Shown: positions 1 to 7,026 of the stretch, in pieces
Position numbering within the stretch: position 1 is the first letter of the stretch
Layout: every line of letters starts with the position of its first letter
Source of the DNA: an uncultured Eubacteriales bacterium
Lineage (GTDB): Bacteria > Bacillota > Clostridia > Monoglobales > Monoglobaceae
NCBI GenBank assembly: GCA_900545865.1
Contig: URAN01000056.1
Location: 1 to 19,189 of the forward strand
Direction: 5' to 3'
DNA length: 19,189 bases
Notes under the pieces: model-generated
What the model saw: only the letters and a program-made list of their open reading frames with translations
The model's database searches: none
Told to the model about the DNA's origin: nothing
Translations under genes and position numbers: made by a program

Positions 1-207
1 CTTGGTCTTTTATTCATTAAAACGCAAATATCATTTGCGGCTATCGGAACAAACCACTTTTGGATTTTTGTTATCCAAAAGCACAGTGACACATCCGAAT
101 ATTCGACGAAAAAAAGTCTTATAAACCGATTATTATTCGAATACTTTGACGGAATCATTTTAATCTCCGCCGATACCGGTATGCTTATTAAGATAAAATG
201 TCTTTCT
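1..207 (+). repeat. 207-bp direct repeat, copy 1
   Basis: This stretch matches 975-1181 with no gaps and five mismatches, at 56, 105, 142, 184 and 187 (about 97.6% identity). The copies are 974 bp apart and flank the BrnT/BrnA module and a small palindromic element. Identity stops after TCTTTCT at 207. Copy 1 begins at the first base of the window, so its true left end cannot be seen. Both copies are open in the same frame, so the repeat is duplicated coding sequence and not an insertion sequence end. Confidence 0.95.
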
Positions 208-270
208 ATCGCCAAGACAATTGAAGTTTTTTCTTGCTTGCCGCACAATCCGAAAGGTATAAATTTATAA
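1..270 (+). pseudogene. partial open frame at left edge, probable remnant of a signalling protein
   Basis: A frame is open from the window edge to a TAA at 268-270 and encodes about 89 residues. The first 69 codons lie in the 207-bp direct repeat and match the second copy at 975-1181. The translation is hydrophobic at first and then holds a PAS-like stretch, FDGIILISADTGM. After the repeat ends at 207 the frame runs through sequence antisense to the antitoxin gene, so its last 20 residues are probably not native. The second copy sits beside an EAL-domain tail, so this is likely the middle of a membrane or PAS-linked cyclic-di-GMP protein. That assignment is inference. No start is visible, because the gene would begin left of the window. 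Confidence 0.35.
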
Positions 271-415
271 GGGTTTGATACGGAATACCGGAATATTCGG
301 ACTGTTTTTTAAAATATTCAATCGTATCGCTGTCAATGTTGATAGTTATTTGCTTTTTTAATTTTTTTGCATAAGGATTTTTTCTTGCATTTGAAAAATC
401 ATATTCAGCTCTCAT
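206..415 (-). CDS. brnA: BrnA-type antitoxin (CopG/ribbon-helix-helix-like)
   Basis: The 69-residue protein has the usual layout of BrnA family antitoxins: a short basic lead (YDFSNARKNPYAKKLKKQ), a beta strand with ITINIDSDTIEYFKKQS, and a helix containing GIPYQTLINLYLSDCA. These proteins form a ribbon-helix-helix-like DNA-binding fold that represses the operon and neutralises the partner RNase. The ATG at 415-413 has a GGAGTGAGGTG ribosome site that overlaps the end of the toxin frame, leaving 10 bp between the genes. The TAG stop at 206-208 overlaps the end of direct-repeat copy 1 by 2 bp. The frame looks intact although the toxin gene upstream is broken. The family call is firm; activity is unknown. 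Confidence 0.8.
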   Translation of the reverse strand: MRAEYDFSNARKNPYAKKLKKQITINIDSDTIEYFKKQSEYSGIPYQTLINLYLSDCAASKKKLQLSWR

Positions 416-425
416 GCTCTACACC

Positions 426-732
426 TCACTCCTCATATTGGTTTCTTTCTGTTTTAGTTGCTTTACGCACCGATATAATCCGTATGACCGAATCATCTTT
501 ACGGTAACAGTGGCACACAACGAGCAGATTTGCTTTTTTACTAAAGCCCAAAATAATAAATCTTTCTTCCTCCTCAGAATGCTCCGGGTCATCAATTATC
601 AAAGCTTCCTCATCATAAAATACAGTTTGTGCTTCTTCAAACGAGATTTTATGTTTTTTCAAACGAGATTTTATGTTTTTTCTTATTTATCTCATTTTTA
701 TTAAAATCCCATTCAAATTTTATACCTTTCAT
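426..732 (-). pseudogene. brnT: BrnT-type toxin gene, frameshifted by a 22-bp tandem duplication
   Basis: Reading from the ATG at 732-730 gives MKGIKFEWDFNKNEINKKKH, the classic BrnT N-terminus (FEWD..K...N..KH). The frame then meets a stop after KISFEKT because 22 bp are repeated in tandem (638-681). Removing one unit restores one continuous frame of about 95 residues through KISFEEAQTVFYDEEAL to a TGA at 426-428, which is the full length of the family. BrnT proteins are type II RNase toxins controlled by BrnA. As it stands, only a truncated product from an internal TTG near 662 could be made, and it would lack the first strand. The gene is probably inactive unless the repeat contracts by slippage. 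Confidence 0.8.
638..681 (-). repeat. perfect 22-bp tandem duplication inside brnT
   Basis: Bases 638-659 and 660-681 are identical 22-mers, beginning caaacgagat and ending atgtttttt on the plus strand. Because 22 is not a multiple of 3, the duplication shifts the toxin frame by one base. Confidence 0.95.
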
Positions 733-738
733 AATTAT

Positions 739-767
739 ATTATACATATAAAATAATTATTTGTCAA
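739..767 (-). promoter_or_regulatory. consensus sigma-A promoter of brnTA
   Basis: On the minus strand TTGACA (767-762) is separated by 17 bp from TATAAT (744-739), which is a perfect consensus. The expected start of transcription, about 7 bp past the -10, falls at or next to the brnT ATG at 732-730. The message would therefore be leaderless or nearly so. No ribosome site precedes that ATG. Confidence 0.75.
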
Positions 768-793
768 CATTAAATTATAAATAACCCGTATAT

Positions 794-914
794 TTGTAAG
801 GGCGACAACACAGAGACCGCCCGTGAGATGTTCGATGCCTACCGCAGTTACTCCGCGTAATTTTACAATATACGTTCGCATATTTGGGACGTCGAGGACG
901 CCGTCCCCTACAAC
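794..914. repeat. small MITE-like palindromic element
   Basis: The stretch begins TTGTAAGGGCG and ends, read from the other strand, as GTTGTAGGGGACGG, so the ends form imperfect terminal inverted repeats. Inside are two short hairpins: GGGCG (800-804) with CGCCC (818-822), and GGGACG (886-891) with CGTCCC (902-907). GC-rich elements of this type, with GTAGGGG/CGTCC ends, are scattered between genes in many gut Clostridia. That family link is from memory. It is non-coding; frames that cross it are chance. Confidence 0.45.
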
Positions 915-974
915 CTTATTTCACTTAAAACTTAACAAATATATAAAGTATGGTACATTATACAAAACAGATAA

Positions 975-1181
975 CTTGGTCTTTTATTCATTAAAACGCA
1001 AATATCATTTGCGGCTATCGGAACAAACCGCTTTTGGATTTTTGTTATCCAAAAGCACAGTGACACATCCGAATATTCAACGAAAAAAAGTCTTATAAAC
1101 CGATTATTATTCGAACACTTTGACGGAATCATTTTAATCTCCGCCGATACCGGTATGATTTTTAAGATAAAATGTCTTTCT
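975..1181 (+). repeat. 207-bp direct repeat, copy 2
   Basis: This is the second copy of bases 1-207, with five substitutions and no indel. Its frame opens at 975, directly after a TAA at 972-974. It stays open past the repeat end to a TGA at 1206-1208. Confidence 0.95.
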
Positions 1182-1353
1182 TATCGGATAGCTGAACGCT
1201 TTTGTTGATTTCAGCGGCAAAATCCCATATGATGAACAAGCGGATATGCTGTTGGGTTTCGGCTGTGAAATAATGCAGGGTTATTATTTCAGCAAGCCGG
1301 TCCCCGTTTCCGAATACGAAAATATGCTTAAAAATTACCACTTTGCCGAATAA
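975..1353 (+). pseudogene. decayed gene: repeat-encoded segment joined to an EAL-domain C-terminal tail
   Basis: Two pieces lie in different frames. Codons 975-1208 encode the PAS-like segment seen in copy 1 (FDGIILISADTGM, then FKIKCLSYRIAERFC). In the +1 frame, 1192-1353 encodes about 53 residues ending in LLGFGCEIMQGYYFSKPVPV, then SEYENML and a TAA at 1351-1353. The G-C-x(4)-QGYYFSKPVP pattern is the hallmark end of EAL phosphodiesterase domains. Most of an expected GGDEF-EAL protein is missing between them, and a frameshift separates the pieces. An intrinsic terminator follows 14 bp later, as expected at the true 3' end of a gene. I read this as an internally deleted cyclic-di-GMP signalling gene. 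Confidence 0.65.
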
Positions 1354-1367
1354 ATCACTATATTTGC

Positions 1368-1401
1368 AAACAAAAGCCCCGCAGACACGGGGCTTTTGTT
1401 T
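1368..1401. terminator. bidirectional intrinsic terminator between converging units
   Basis: A 14-bp perfect stem (1368-1381 with 1388-1401, core AAAAGCCCCG/CGGGGCTTTT) has a 6-base loop and T-rich flanks on both strands. It follows the EAL remnant on the plus strand and the PTS-aldolase operon on the minus strand. The rest of 1402-1492 shows no gene or further structure. Confidence 0.85.
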
Positions 1402-1492
1402 TTGAGAGTTAGTTTAATGGAATTTAGTTATAGAGTTTGTTAATATTATTGGCATAATACCTAAATATGGGTTTGGGTTAACCTGATATTAG

Positions 1493-2359
1493 TTATCTGT
1501 AAAGCTTAGCTTTATCAATATCGTTAAAGAGTTCCATCTTGTGGAAGATAACCTCTTTCATTGCCTCTATGCAAGGCGGATAGATTGCATTCGGTTCAAT
1601 CCATTTGGGATTTTCGGCAAGAACCTCGCGGCACTTTTTATAGAATGCAAATTTGATGTCGCTCGAAATATTAATTTTTGAAATACCAATCTTAACCGAT
1701 TCGGCGATTTCTTTATCGGGGTTGCTCGAACCGCCGTGCAGAACAAGCGGAACATCAACCGTATCACGAATTGTTTTGAGCAAGTCAAGCTTTAATTCGG
1801 GTTTCATATTCTTGGGATAGATTCCGTGTGCCGTACCTATCGCAACAGCCAGCGAATCGATACCCGTCTTGTCGATAAAATCTTTCGCCTGAGCAGGGTC
1901 GGTGTAAATGATGTCGCTTGTGCCGCCCTCATAGGATTCACCTGTTGTTCCGATTGTGCCGAGTTCCGCCTCGACCGAAACATTTGATACCTTTGCAACC
2001 TCAACAACCTTTTTGGTGATAGCAATGTTATCCTCATATGACATATGCGATGCGTCAATCATAACCGAGGTAAAGCCGCAGCGGATTGCGCGCAGGACTT
2101 CTTCAAACTTGCCGCCGTGGTCAAGGTGAATAACCATCGGCACACGCGACTTGTTCGCCTCTTCGATACAGGTCTTGATAAAGCTGTCGCCCAAAAATTC
2201 AAGCTCTGTCGGATGAATTGCGAGTATAACCGGAGCGTCTTTTTCATTTGCGCCCTCAACGACACCCTTTAAGATTGATTCACTGCCGATATTAAAGGCA
2301 GGAACAGCAAATTCGTTTTTGTCGGCTACTGCAAGCAGCTCTTTCATGTTCATTAACAT
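1493..2359 (-). CDS. class II ketose-bisphosphate aldolase (FBA/GatY/KbaY family)
   Basis: The 288-residue zinc aldolase reversibly cleaves a ketose 1,6-bisphosphate, usually to dihydroxyacetone phosphate and an aldehyde phosphate. Visible motifs are VIHLDHGG with catalytic Asp80 and zinc ligand His81, VEAELG (about 130), GTAHG with zinc ligand His178, LHGGSS with zinc ligand His208, and KINISSD for phosphate binding. The length suits the shorter GatY/KbaY/FbaA-type group. The ATG at 2359 follows AAGGAG by 10 bp; nearby ATGs at codons 3 and 5 are less well spaced. It is the last gene of the PTS operon, 61 bp after a diverged paralogue. Fructose-, tagatose- or other ketose-bisphosphate specificity cannot be read from the sequence. 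Confidence 0.88.
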   Translation of the reverse strand: MLMNMKELLAVADKNEFAVPAFNIGSESILKGVVEGANEKDAPVILAIHPTELEFLGDSFIKTCIEEANKSRVPMVIHLDHGGKFEEVLRAIRCGFTSVMIDASHMSYEDNIAITKKVVEVAKVSNVSVEAELGTIGTTGESYEGGTSDIIYTDPAQAKDFIDKTGIDSLAVAIGTAHGIYPKNMKPELKLDLLKTIRDTVDVPLVLHGGSSNPDKEIAESVKIGISKINISSDIKFAFYKKCREVLAENPKWIEPNAIYPPCIEAMKEVIFHKMELFNDIDKAKLYR

Positions 2360-2420
2360 AATAAAACATCTCCTTATATATTTATACTTTTAATTTTTTT
2401 CAAGTTTGGTTCGCTTAAAT

Positions 2421-3284
2421 TCAGCGAAAGTCTTTGTTTTTGCCCTCTGAGCCGGACAAACCGATATAGTATCTAACGAGTTCCGAGCTTTCTTTTTCGG
2501 TTGAGTGAATAAGGTCAAAATAGTTTATATCGGGGTTTTCGCTCAAAAGCTTTGCCGCCGCGTCTCTGTTTGCATTCATAAAGTCACAGCCGACATTTAT
2601 CTTGTTTATTCCGTTTTTAACCGAGTTGACAATATTCTCTTTTCCCGAGCCGGAACCGCCGTGCAGAACAAGCGGCGCACCCGTCAGTCTTTTTATCTCT
2701 TTAAGGCGTTCAATATCGAATTTCGGTACCATTCCGTCCGGATAATTTCCGTGTGATGTTCCGATTGATATAGCCAATGCATCTATGCCCGTTCTTTCAA
2801 AAAATTCCTTTGCCTGTTTGGGGTCGGTATACATTGAATCTTGGGTAAAGGCTCCGCCTTCGCTTGCGCCCAGACACCCTATTTCACCCTCGACGCTCAC
2901 TCCTCTTGCGTGCGCATACTCGACAACCTCACACGTCATCTTTATGTTGCCGTCTATATCAAATCTTGACGCGTCAACCATAACCGATGAAAAACCGTCA
3001 TCAATCGCTTTTAGAATATAATCCTTTTCTTCGCCGTGGTCAAGATTCAGTGCAACACTGACCTTTGCTCTGTCCGCCAAAGTTTTGATAATCGGCGCGA
3101 TGAGAGCGCTGTCACAGTGATTCAAAAGATGGTCTTTATAGATATTGACAATAATCGGGGCATTTGACTTTTCCGCCGCCGAAATAACCGAGCGAGCCGT
3201 CTCTATATTAAAACAGTTTATCGCCATTATCGCATAACCGTTTGCGTTTGCATCGGCAAGCATATTCTTCATTGAAACATACAT
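2421..3284 (-). CDS. class II ketose-bisphosphate aldolase, second paralogue
   Basis: The 287-residue class II aldolase keeps the metal and catalytic set: LDHGEE (Asp82, His83), VEGEIG, GTSHGNYP (His178), LHGGSGSG (His208) and KINVGCD. It differs from its neighbour at 1493 throughout, including Asn80 where the neighbour has His78 in the HLDH motif, and in the C-terminal third. The two therefore look like an old duplication or separately acquired enzymes, possibly with different substrates or forming a hetero-oligomer. The gene lies 91 bp after the IIC gene, with a strong hairpin in the gap. Its ATG at 3284 follows GGAAAGGAAGA-like purine-rich sequence. The family is certain; the true substrate is not. 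Confidence 0.87.
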   Translation of the reverse strand: MYVSMKNMLADANANGYAIMAINCFNIETARSVISAAEKSNAPIIVNIYKDHLLNHCDSALIAPIIKTLADRAKVSVALNLDHGEEKDYILKAIDDGFSSVMVDASRFDIDGNIKMTCEVVEYAHARGVSVEGEIGCLGASEGGAFTQDSMYTDPKQAKEFFERTGIDALAISIGTSHGNYPDGMVPKFDIERLKEIKRLTGAPLVLHGGSGSGKENIVNSVKNGINKINVGCDFMNANRDAAAKLLSENPDINYFDLIHSTEKESSELVRYYIGLSGSEGKNKDFR

Positions 3285-3321
3285 CTTAAATCTTCCTTTC
3301 CGATTCGGGTTTGTCTTTGGC

Positions 3322-3353
3322 GGCTCTGCCCCGTCTGTTTTCGGGGCAAAGCC
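3322..3353 (-). promoter_or_regulatory. intercistronic hairpin between IIC and aldolase genes
   Basis: GCCCCG (3328-3333) pairs with CGGGGC (3342-3347), and GGCT (3322-3325) pairs with AGCC (3350-3353) across a 2x2 internal loop, around an 8-base apex. No T-run follows on the minus strand. This is more likely an RNA processing or stability element separating transporter and aldolase expression than a terminator. Confidence 0.55.
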
Positions 3354-3375
3354 TTAATTGATTTATCAAAACCGA

Positions 3376-4458
3376 TTAGCCGATTTTAATGTCGGAGAGG
3401 TCTAATTCTTCCTCTTCTTCATCGAGGACAACCGCGTCCTCTTTCTTTGCGTCCTTTTTAAGCAGGACAAGCATCAATGCGGTAACAACCGTACCTGCCG
3501 CAAGAGCCAGCATAAATCCCCACGGGTTTATCATAGCCGGAACGATGAACATACCGCCCGACGGAACCATTGAACCGACATTGAGAATCATTACCAATGC
3601 GCCGCCGACAGCCGCACCGATAGAACACGATGCGATGACTCTGATCGGATCAACCGCCGCAATCGGGATAACGCCCTCTGTTATCATACAAATTCCCATC
3701 GGGAAAGCAATCTTGATGTTGTCCGTTTCGCTCCTTGTATATCTCGAACGTTTGATGAGCCACGAAAGAGCAACGCCGAACGGCGGAATCATCGATGCGC
3801 AAATCTTAACCGCCTCAGGACCGTAAACGCCGTCCATAAGCAATCCGTCGGCAAAAAGTGACGCAACCTTGTTTACCGGGCCGCCGAAGTCAAACGCCGC
3901 CATTGCGCCCATAACCGCACCAAACACACCTCTCGAACCTGTCTGCATATTTTTAAGCAGCTCTGTCAAAGCTTCCGATGCCAACGCAATCGGCTTGCCG
4001 ACAACAAAGAACATTATAAGACCTATGACAACCGATGAAATAAGCGGTATAATCATCATCGGCATAAGACCCTGTGCCCACTTGGGAACTTTGAGATGAT
4101 TTTTAAGGAACTGTACAAAATAACCTGCGAGATAACCGCCGAGCATACCGCCGAGGAATCCTGCGCCCATATTCTGTGCAATCATACCCATAAGCAAACC
4201 GGGTGCGATACCGGGTCGGTCAGCTATTGAATACGCTATTGCCGCGCCCATAACGCCGGGAAGAAGTCCCATTCCGTAAACACCGAGGGTTACCGCCGCT
4301 TCCCAAATGTTATATCCTGCTTTATAATCCGAAATCGTGCTTGGGTTTCCGCCGAAAATATTACCTATCGCTATCAACAGACCGGATGCAACAACCAACG
4401 GAAGCATGAACGAAATACCTGTCAACGCGTGCTTTTTAAGTTGTAACTTTTTAAACAT
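3376..4458 (-). CDS. PTS fructose-family transporter subunit IIC
   Basis: This 360-residue membrane permease is of the fructose PTS type. It carries the sugar through the membrane while IIB phosphorylates it. Typical features are HALTGISFMLPLVVASGLLI near the N-terminus, FDFGGPVNKVA mid-protein, a run of about nine to ten glycine-rich hydrophobic helices, and a short acidic cytoplasmic tail (LDEEEEELDLSD). I choose the ATG at 4458-4456 because AGGAGG at 4470-4465 stands 6 bp before it. The longer frame from 4476 would start upstream of that ribosome site and encode it. The preceding IIB gene ends 54 bp upstream. A, B and C are separate polypeptides here, unlike the fused FruA. Sugar specificity is unknown. 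Confidence 0.9.
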   Translation of the reverse strand: MFKKLQLKKHALTGISFMLPLVVASGLLIAIGNIFGGNPSTISDYKAGYNIWEAAVTLGVYGMGLLPGVMGAAIAYSIADRPGIAPGLLMGMIAQNMGAGFLGGMLGGYLAGYFVQFLKNHLKVPKWAQGLMPMMIIPLISSVVIGLIMFFVVGKPIALASEALTELLKNMQTGSRGVFGAVMGAMAAFDFGGPVNKVASLFADGLLMDGVYGPEAVKICASMIPPFGVALSWLIKRSRYTRSETDNIKIAFPMGICMITEGVIPIAAVDPIRVIASCSIGAAVGGALVMILNVGSMVPSGGMFIVPAMINPWGFMLALAAGTVVTALMLVLLKKDAKKEDAVVLDEEEEELDLSDIKIG

Positions 4459-4512
4459 TTTTATCCTCCTAAACATTAATATGAATTTTTTAATTATCTG
4501 ATATGTGCTGAA

Positions 4513-4824
4513 TTATTTACCCAATTCCTCTTGAATTTTGTTTATCAAAGCTTTGGGTGATTTTATTGCGATGTGGGTCGGAACCTCGACAATTTTTTTG
4601 CCTTTGAATCTGTCTTTTCCTCCGACCTTTATGTCTGCCGCAATGATGACAACATCAGCAGCTTCAATATCATTCGCGGTAAGCTCGTCCTCCGTTCCGA
4701 TTGTGCCCTGTGTCTCAATATGCACCTCGTGACCGAGTTCCTTTGCCGCCATAACAAGTTTTTCTTTTGCAATATAGGTATGCGCAATACCCGATGTGCA
4801 AGCCGCAATTCCTACTATCTTCAT
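4513..4824 (-). CDS. PTS fructose-family subunit IIB
   Basis: The 103-residue soluble phosphocarrier accepts phosphate from IIA on a cysteine and passes it to the sugar bound by IIC. The signature ACTSGIAHTYIAKEKL holds the phosphorylated Cys9. It is followed by IETQGTIGTEDELT and VVIIAADIKV, both usual in fructose IIB. The ATG at 4824-4822 follows AAGGAGG by 9 bp. An upstream in-frame extension to 4881 would overlap the IIA gene and bypass this site, so I reject it. The gap to IIA is 22 bp. Length is normal for a stand-alone IIB. Confidence 0.92.
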   Translation of the reverse strand: MKIVGIAACTSGIAHTYIAKEKLVMAAKELGHEVHIETQGTIGTEDELTANDIEAADVVIIAADIKVGGKDRFKGKKIVEVPTHIAIKSPKALINKIQEELGK

Positions 4825-4846
4825 AATTTTTTCCTCCTTTTTCGTT

Positions 4847-5296
4847 TTATTCCGAAAAGATTTTGATAATTTCGTCCGCATCCGCCGCGTCTAAAAGCCG
4901 TTTGCAGTTATCCGCCGATGCAAGTTTTCTTGCCATTTCCGACAAAAGTCTTACATGAACGCCCGTCTTATCGGCATCATTCACCGCAAGCAGAACAACA
5001 AGCTTTACCGGTTGGTCGTCTACGCTCTCCCACTCGGTTTCATTTTCAAGCCGTCCTATTGCCACAGTCGTTTCAATAACACTCGGTGACTTTCCGTGAG
5101 GAATGGCTATTCCGTTGCCTATTCCCGTTGTCGATACACTCTCACGATCAAGCACGTCTTTTAAAAACGCGTCTTTGTCCGACAGCTTTCCGCTATTGTA
5201 CAAAAGCTCGGTCAGCTTTTCGAGCGCTTCCTTCTTTGACTTGGCAACAAGATTTAAATCCATATGCTCTGCCTTTAAAACTTCTGCAACATTCAT
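4847..5296 (-). CDS. PTS fructose/mannitol-family subunit IIA
   Basis: The 149-residue cytoplasmic phosphocarrier relays phosphate from HPr to IIB. The active-site motif is GIGNGIAIPHGKS with phospho-histidine His67, and a typical C-terminus ends LLDAADADEIIKIFSE. The ATG at 5296 follows AAAGGGG by about 8 bp. An ATG six codons upstream lies within the ribosome site and was not used. The gene begins 36 bp after ptsI. Its sequence resembles the IIA domain at the end of the operon's own PRD regulator, a known arrangement in which the regulator senses the phosphorylation state of its cognate PTS. Confidence 0.92.
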   Translation of the reverse strand: MNVAEVLKAEHMDLNLVAKSKKEALEKLTELLYNSGKLSDKDAFLKDVLDRESVSTTGIGNGIAIPHGKSPSVIETTVAIGRLENETEWESVDDQPVKLVVLLAVNDADKTGVHVRLLSEMARKLASADNCKRLLDAADADEIIKIFSE

Positions 5297-5332
5297 ATGT
5301 CGCACCCCTTTCATAAAGTTTTATTATAAATT

Positions 5333-7021
5333 TTATTTTATTTTCTTTAAGATATTTTTGACTTCCGTTTCGTCCTCTGCCGCCAATGCCCTATATTTGA
5401 GTTCTCTCGCCTCGTCAAGGCTTATGCCGCTTATCTTATACTTTATTCGGCTCGCCATTGGCTGAGGAACGCTGAATTTTTTAAGCCCCATTCCCAGCAA
5501 AAGCTCTGTAAAGTCGGTGTTCGCCGCAAGGTCGCCGCAAACGCTGACCTCGATATTCGCGTCTCTGCCGGCTCTGATTATATTATTCAGCATATAAATC
5601 ACCGCCGGGTGGTAAGGATTATAGAGGTTCTCAACCTGATAATTTCCTCTGTCTGCCGCCATAATATACTGAACAAGGTCGTTTGTTCCTATGCTGAAAA
5701 AGTCGGCGTGTTTTGCAAAAACATCTGCCATAATCGCACTCGCCGGGGTTTCTATCATTATTCCGACAAGCGGCTCTTTGCAATACGCGATTTTTCCCGA
5801 TTCAAGTTCGGCTTGAACCTCGGCAATTATCTTCTTTGCCGCTCTTATCTCGTCAAGGCTCGTTATCATCGGCAGCATTATTTTTACTTTTTCATCCGCC
5901 GCCGCAATAAGTATTGCCCTAATCTGTGTTTTGAATACATCGGGATTGTTCAGCATAAGGCGTATTCCCCTTTCGCCGAGGAAAGGATTTTCTTCCTTTT
6001 GCATATTCAGATATTTAATCTGTTTATCGCCTCCGACATCGAGCGTGCGTATTGTCACATAATTCGGTGACGCCGCCTTTATTACCTCGCGGTATGCCTC
6101 GGTCTGTTCATCACAGGTCGGCATTTCCTTTTCGGATGAAAATAAGAATTCCGAACGGAAAAGTCCCACGCCGTCAAGCTTTTCGCCCTCGGCATTTTTC
6201 ATATCCGACGGCTTTCCTATGTTAATACATACGGCTATTTTTTCACCGTCCGCGGTGTATGCCTCTGTTCCTTTAATCTCATTCATTTGAGCGGTCAGAA
6301 CTTCTTCCTCTTTTATCTTGCCGTCATATTCCGCCTTTGTTTTTTCATCGGGCGAAACAATGAACTTTCCGCTGTATCCGTCAAGATATGCCGCCGTATC
6401 GGTTTCGCTTTCGAGTATTCCCGATATCCCGACAACCGCCGGGATTCCGAGAGATTTCGCAAGGATAACCGTATGCGATGTCGCGCCGCCGAGTTCCGTC
6501 ACAAGCCCGGCTATGCGGCTGCGGTCAAAGAGCATTGTGTCAACCGGCGTCAGCTCGTGCGCGGCAATTATATACTTGTCATCGCCGCTCGGGAACTCAA
6601 ATTCGGTCTTTGAACCGACAACCGCCTCACATAAAAGCTCGCCTATATATCTTATATCATCCGCTCTTTGGCGCATATATTCATTGTTTTTTGACGCAAG
6701 CATATCCGCCATAGACTTTGTAACCTTTTGAATTGCCGTCTTTGCCGCCGCGCCCGACTCGATTGCTTTTTTTATCGGGTCTGTCAGCATCTTGTCCGAT
6801 AAGAGCATTTCATATGCCGAAAAAATCTTAGCCTTTTCTTCGCCGAGTTCGCTCAAAGCCTTTTCTTTCAGATTCTTTATCTTTTCAAGAGCCGCGTCAA
6901 TCGCATCGTCAATGCCAATCTCTTTGGCATTGTTTTCATCACTGTCCGAATCTTTTTTAAAGTATAATACGTCTGCGCACGCTATACCCGGCGCACCTGC
7001 AACTCCGCTGAAAAGCTTCAT
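5333..7021 (-). CDS. ptsI: PTS Enzyme I (PEP-protein phosphotransferase)
   Basis: Enzyme I starts the PTS phosphorelay: it autophosphorylates from phosphoenolpyruvate and hands the phosphate to HPr. The 562 residues hold the HPr-binding N-terminal domain, the phospho-histidine loop GGATSHTVILAKSLGIPAVV with His183, the PEP barrel motifs TLDVGGDKQI and NPFLGERGIR, IGTNDLVQY, and the active-site cysteine in SVCGDLAA (Cys495). Length is slightly below the usual 570-575. The ATG at 7021-7019 follows GGGGTGAG and lies 5 bp after the ptsH stop. A longer frame to 7129 only overlaps ptsH out of phase. Carriage in a substrate-specific operon is unusual and suggests the cell has few other PTS systems. 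Confidence 0.95.
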   Translation of the reverse strand: MKLFSGVAGAPGIACADVLYFKKDSDSDENNAKEIGIDDAIDAALEKIKNLKEKALSELGEEKAKIFSAYEMLLSDKMLTDPIKKAIESGAAAKTAIQKVTKSMADMLASKNNEYMRQRADDIRYIGELLCEAVVGSKTEFEFPSGDDKYIIAAHELTPVDTMLFDRSRIAGLVTELGGATSHTVILAKSLGIPAVVGISGILESETDTAAYLDGYSGKFIVSPDEKTKAEYDGKIKEEEVLTAQMNEIKGTEAYTADGEKIAVCINIGKPSDMKNAEGEKLDGVGLFRSEFLFSSEKEMPTCDEQTEAYREVIKAASPNYVTIRTLDVGGDKQIKYLNMQKEENPFLGERGIRLMLNNPDVFKTQIRAILIAAADEKVKIMLPMITSLDEIRAAKKIIAEVQAELESGKIAYCKEPLVGIMIETPASAIMADVFAKHADFFSIGTNDLVQYIMAADRGNYQVENLYNPYHPAVIYMLNNIIRAGRDANIEVSVCGDLAANTDFTELLLGMGLKKFSVPQPMASRIKYKISGISLDEARELKYRALAAEDETEVKNILKKIK

Positions 7022-7026
7022 AATTC

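Noticed and set aside
414..704. Plus-strand frame opposite brnT and brnA
   Set aside because: It is antisense to the recognisable toxin-antitoxin genes and has no ribosome site.
823..1098. Plus-strand frame across the MITE-like element and repeat copy 2
   Set aside because: It runs in a different frame from the repeat's conserved open frame and crosses two non-coding palindromes. No family is recognisable.
1476..1483. GGTTAACC palindrome after the last aldolase gene
   Set aside because: Only 8 bp, with no T-run or partner site. Expected by chance, and a convincing terminator exists at 1368-1401.
3389..3826. Plus-strand serine/threonine/isoleucine-rich frame opposite IIC, and similar long frames opposite ptsI, pyrG and glutamate synthase
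   Set aside because: These are reverse-strand shadows of GC-biased codons in strongly supported genes. Composition is low complexity and no motifs are present.
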